Of a stretch of 7,498 nt of DNA, positions 7,145-7,498 are shown piece after piece. The position numbers were made by a program, and so were the translations under genes. This DNA comes from an uncultured Selenomonas sp. Its GTDB lineage: Bacteria; Bacillota; Negativicutes; Selenomonadales; Selenomonadaceae. Each line of letters begins with the position of its first letter. Position 1 is the first letter of the stretch. The DNA lies in NCBI GenBank assembly GCA_937981305.1, contig CALJPB010000132.1, positions 1 to 7,498 on the forward strand, written 5' to 3'. The notes beneath the pieces were generated by a model. The model was not told the DNA's origin. It saw only the letters and a program-made list of their open reading frames with translations, and searched no databases.

Positions 7145-7498
7145 CTATTTTTTCTTCTTCGGCAGTTCGCCCTCAAGCTCCACAATCATATCACGCAGTT
7201 CCGCCGCACGCTCGAATTCGAGGGCGCGCGATGCCTGCTGCATTTCGCGCAGGAGGCTCTTGACGAGGTTCTCGCGCTCCTTCTTGCCGAGCTTTTTCTT
7301 CGCCTTGCCGTCCTTTTTGCCGTAGGGTGCTCTGTCCTCGGCGGCGACGAGTGTCATCTCGATGAGCGGGACGATGGGCTTTTCGATGGTCTTGGGCACG
7401 ATGCCATGTGCCTCGTTGTACTCATTCTGGATCGTGCGGCGGCGCTCCGTCTCGTCGATGGCACGCTGCATCGACCCTGTAATGACATCGCCGTACAT
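7145..7498 (-). CDS. uvrB: UvrABC excinuclease subunit B, C-terminal 117 residues (5' end outside window)
   Basis: UvrB is the helicase-like damage verifier handed to DNA by UvrA; it then recruits UvrC. The visible segment begins MYGDVITGSMQRAIDETERR, followed by a YNEAHGIVP block, matching the end of the UvrB helicase core. A lysine-rich linker (about 61-76) follows, then a UVR domain (about 77-112, with REMQQASRALEFERAAELRD), the coiled-coil that binds UvrC. It ends in a KKKK tail and TAG. The ATG at 7498 is an internal methionine at the window edge, not the gene start; most of the roughly 660-700-residue protein lies to the right. Its usual operon partner uvrA is present but displaced by the R-M pair. 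Confidence 0.97.
   Translation of the reverse strand: MYGDVITGSMQRAIDETERRRTIQNEYNEAHGIVPKTIEKPIVPLIEMTLVAAEDRAPYGKKDGKAKKKLGKKERENLVKSLLREMQQASRALEFERAAELRDMIVELEGELPKKKK

Noticed and set aside
1..7498. tRNA, rRNA, CRISPR array, phage or integrase genes
   Set aside because: None is visible. Nearly all the sequence is used by the four genes, and the spacers are too short or lack the required structures.

Overview
All the protein-coding genes in this window lie on the minus strand and probably form one transcription unit, read from right to left: uvrB (3' end only, cut by the right edge), a type III-like restriction subunit (res), its DNA methyltransferase partner (mod), then uvrA (5' part only, cut by the left edge). 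uvrB and uvrA encode the damage-recognition proteins of nucleotide excision repair and are neighbours in many Firmicutes. Here about 5.06 kb carrying a complete two-gene restriction-modification (R-M) system lies between them. The GC-rich codon use (about 65% G+C in sampled mod segments) and the UvrA/UvrB sequences suggest a Negativicutes bacterium of the Selenomonas type. This rests on recognition of the sequences, not on a search.

Layout: uvrA N-terminal 695 codons (1-2085, minus); mod (2082-4046, minus), whose TGA overlaps the uvrA ATG in an ATGA junction; a 197-bp spacer (4047-4243) holding the mod ribosome binding site, a possible alternative-hairpin leader and a 106-bp MITE-like element with near-perfect terminal inverted repeats and a CTAT duplication; res (4244-7096, minus) with a TTG start; a 48-bp spacer; and the uvrB end (7145-7498, minus).

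Function: Mod is a beta-class amino-methyltransferase (DPPF, and DFFGGSG placed after it). Res is an SF2 helicase/translocase (GAGKT, DEAH, SGTPY) with a C-terminal PD-(D/E)XK nuclease. Together they should methylate one asymmetric site and cut unmodified foreign DNA. The target-recognition part of mod is strikingly AT-rich (about 43% G+C against about 65% in sampled downstream parts of the gene), which suggests that this domain was swapped horizontally.

The most notable points are the insertion of a defence operon inside the uvrBA repair operon with probable translational coupling to uvrA, the mosaic recognition domain, and the small mobile element sitting exactly after the res stop codon. 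No known system outside R-M and excision repair is evident, and I do not claim a wholly new one.
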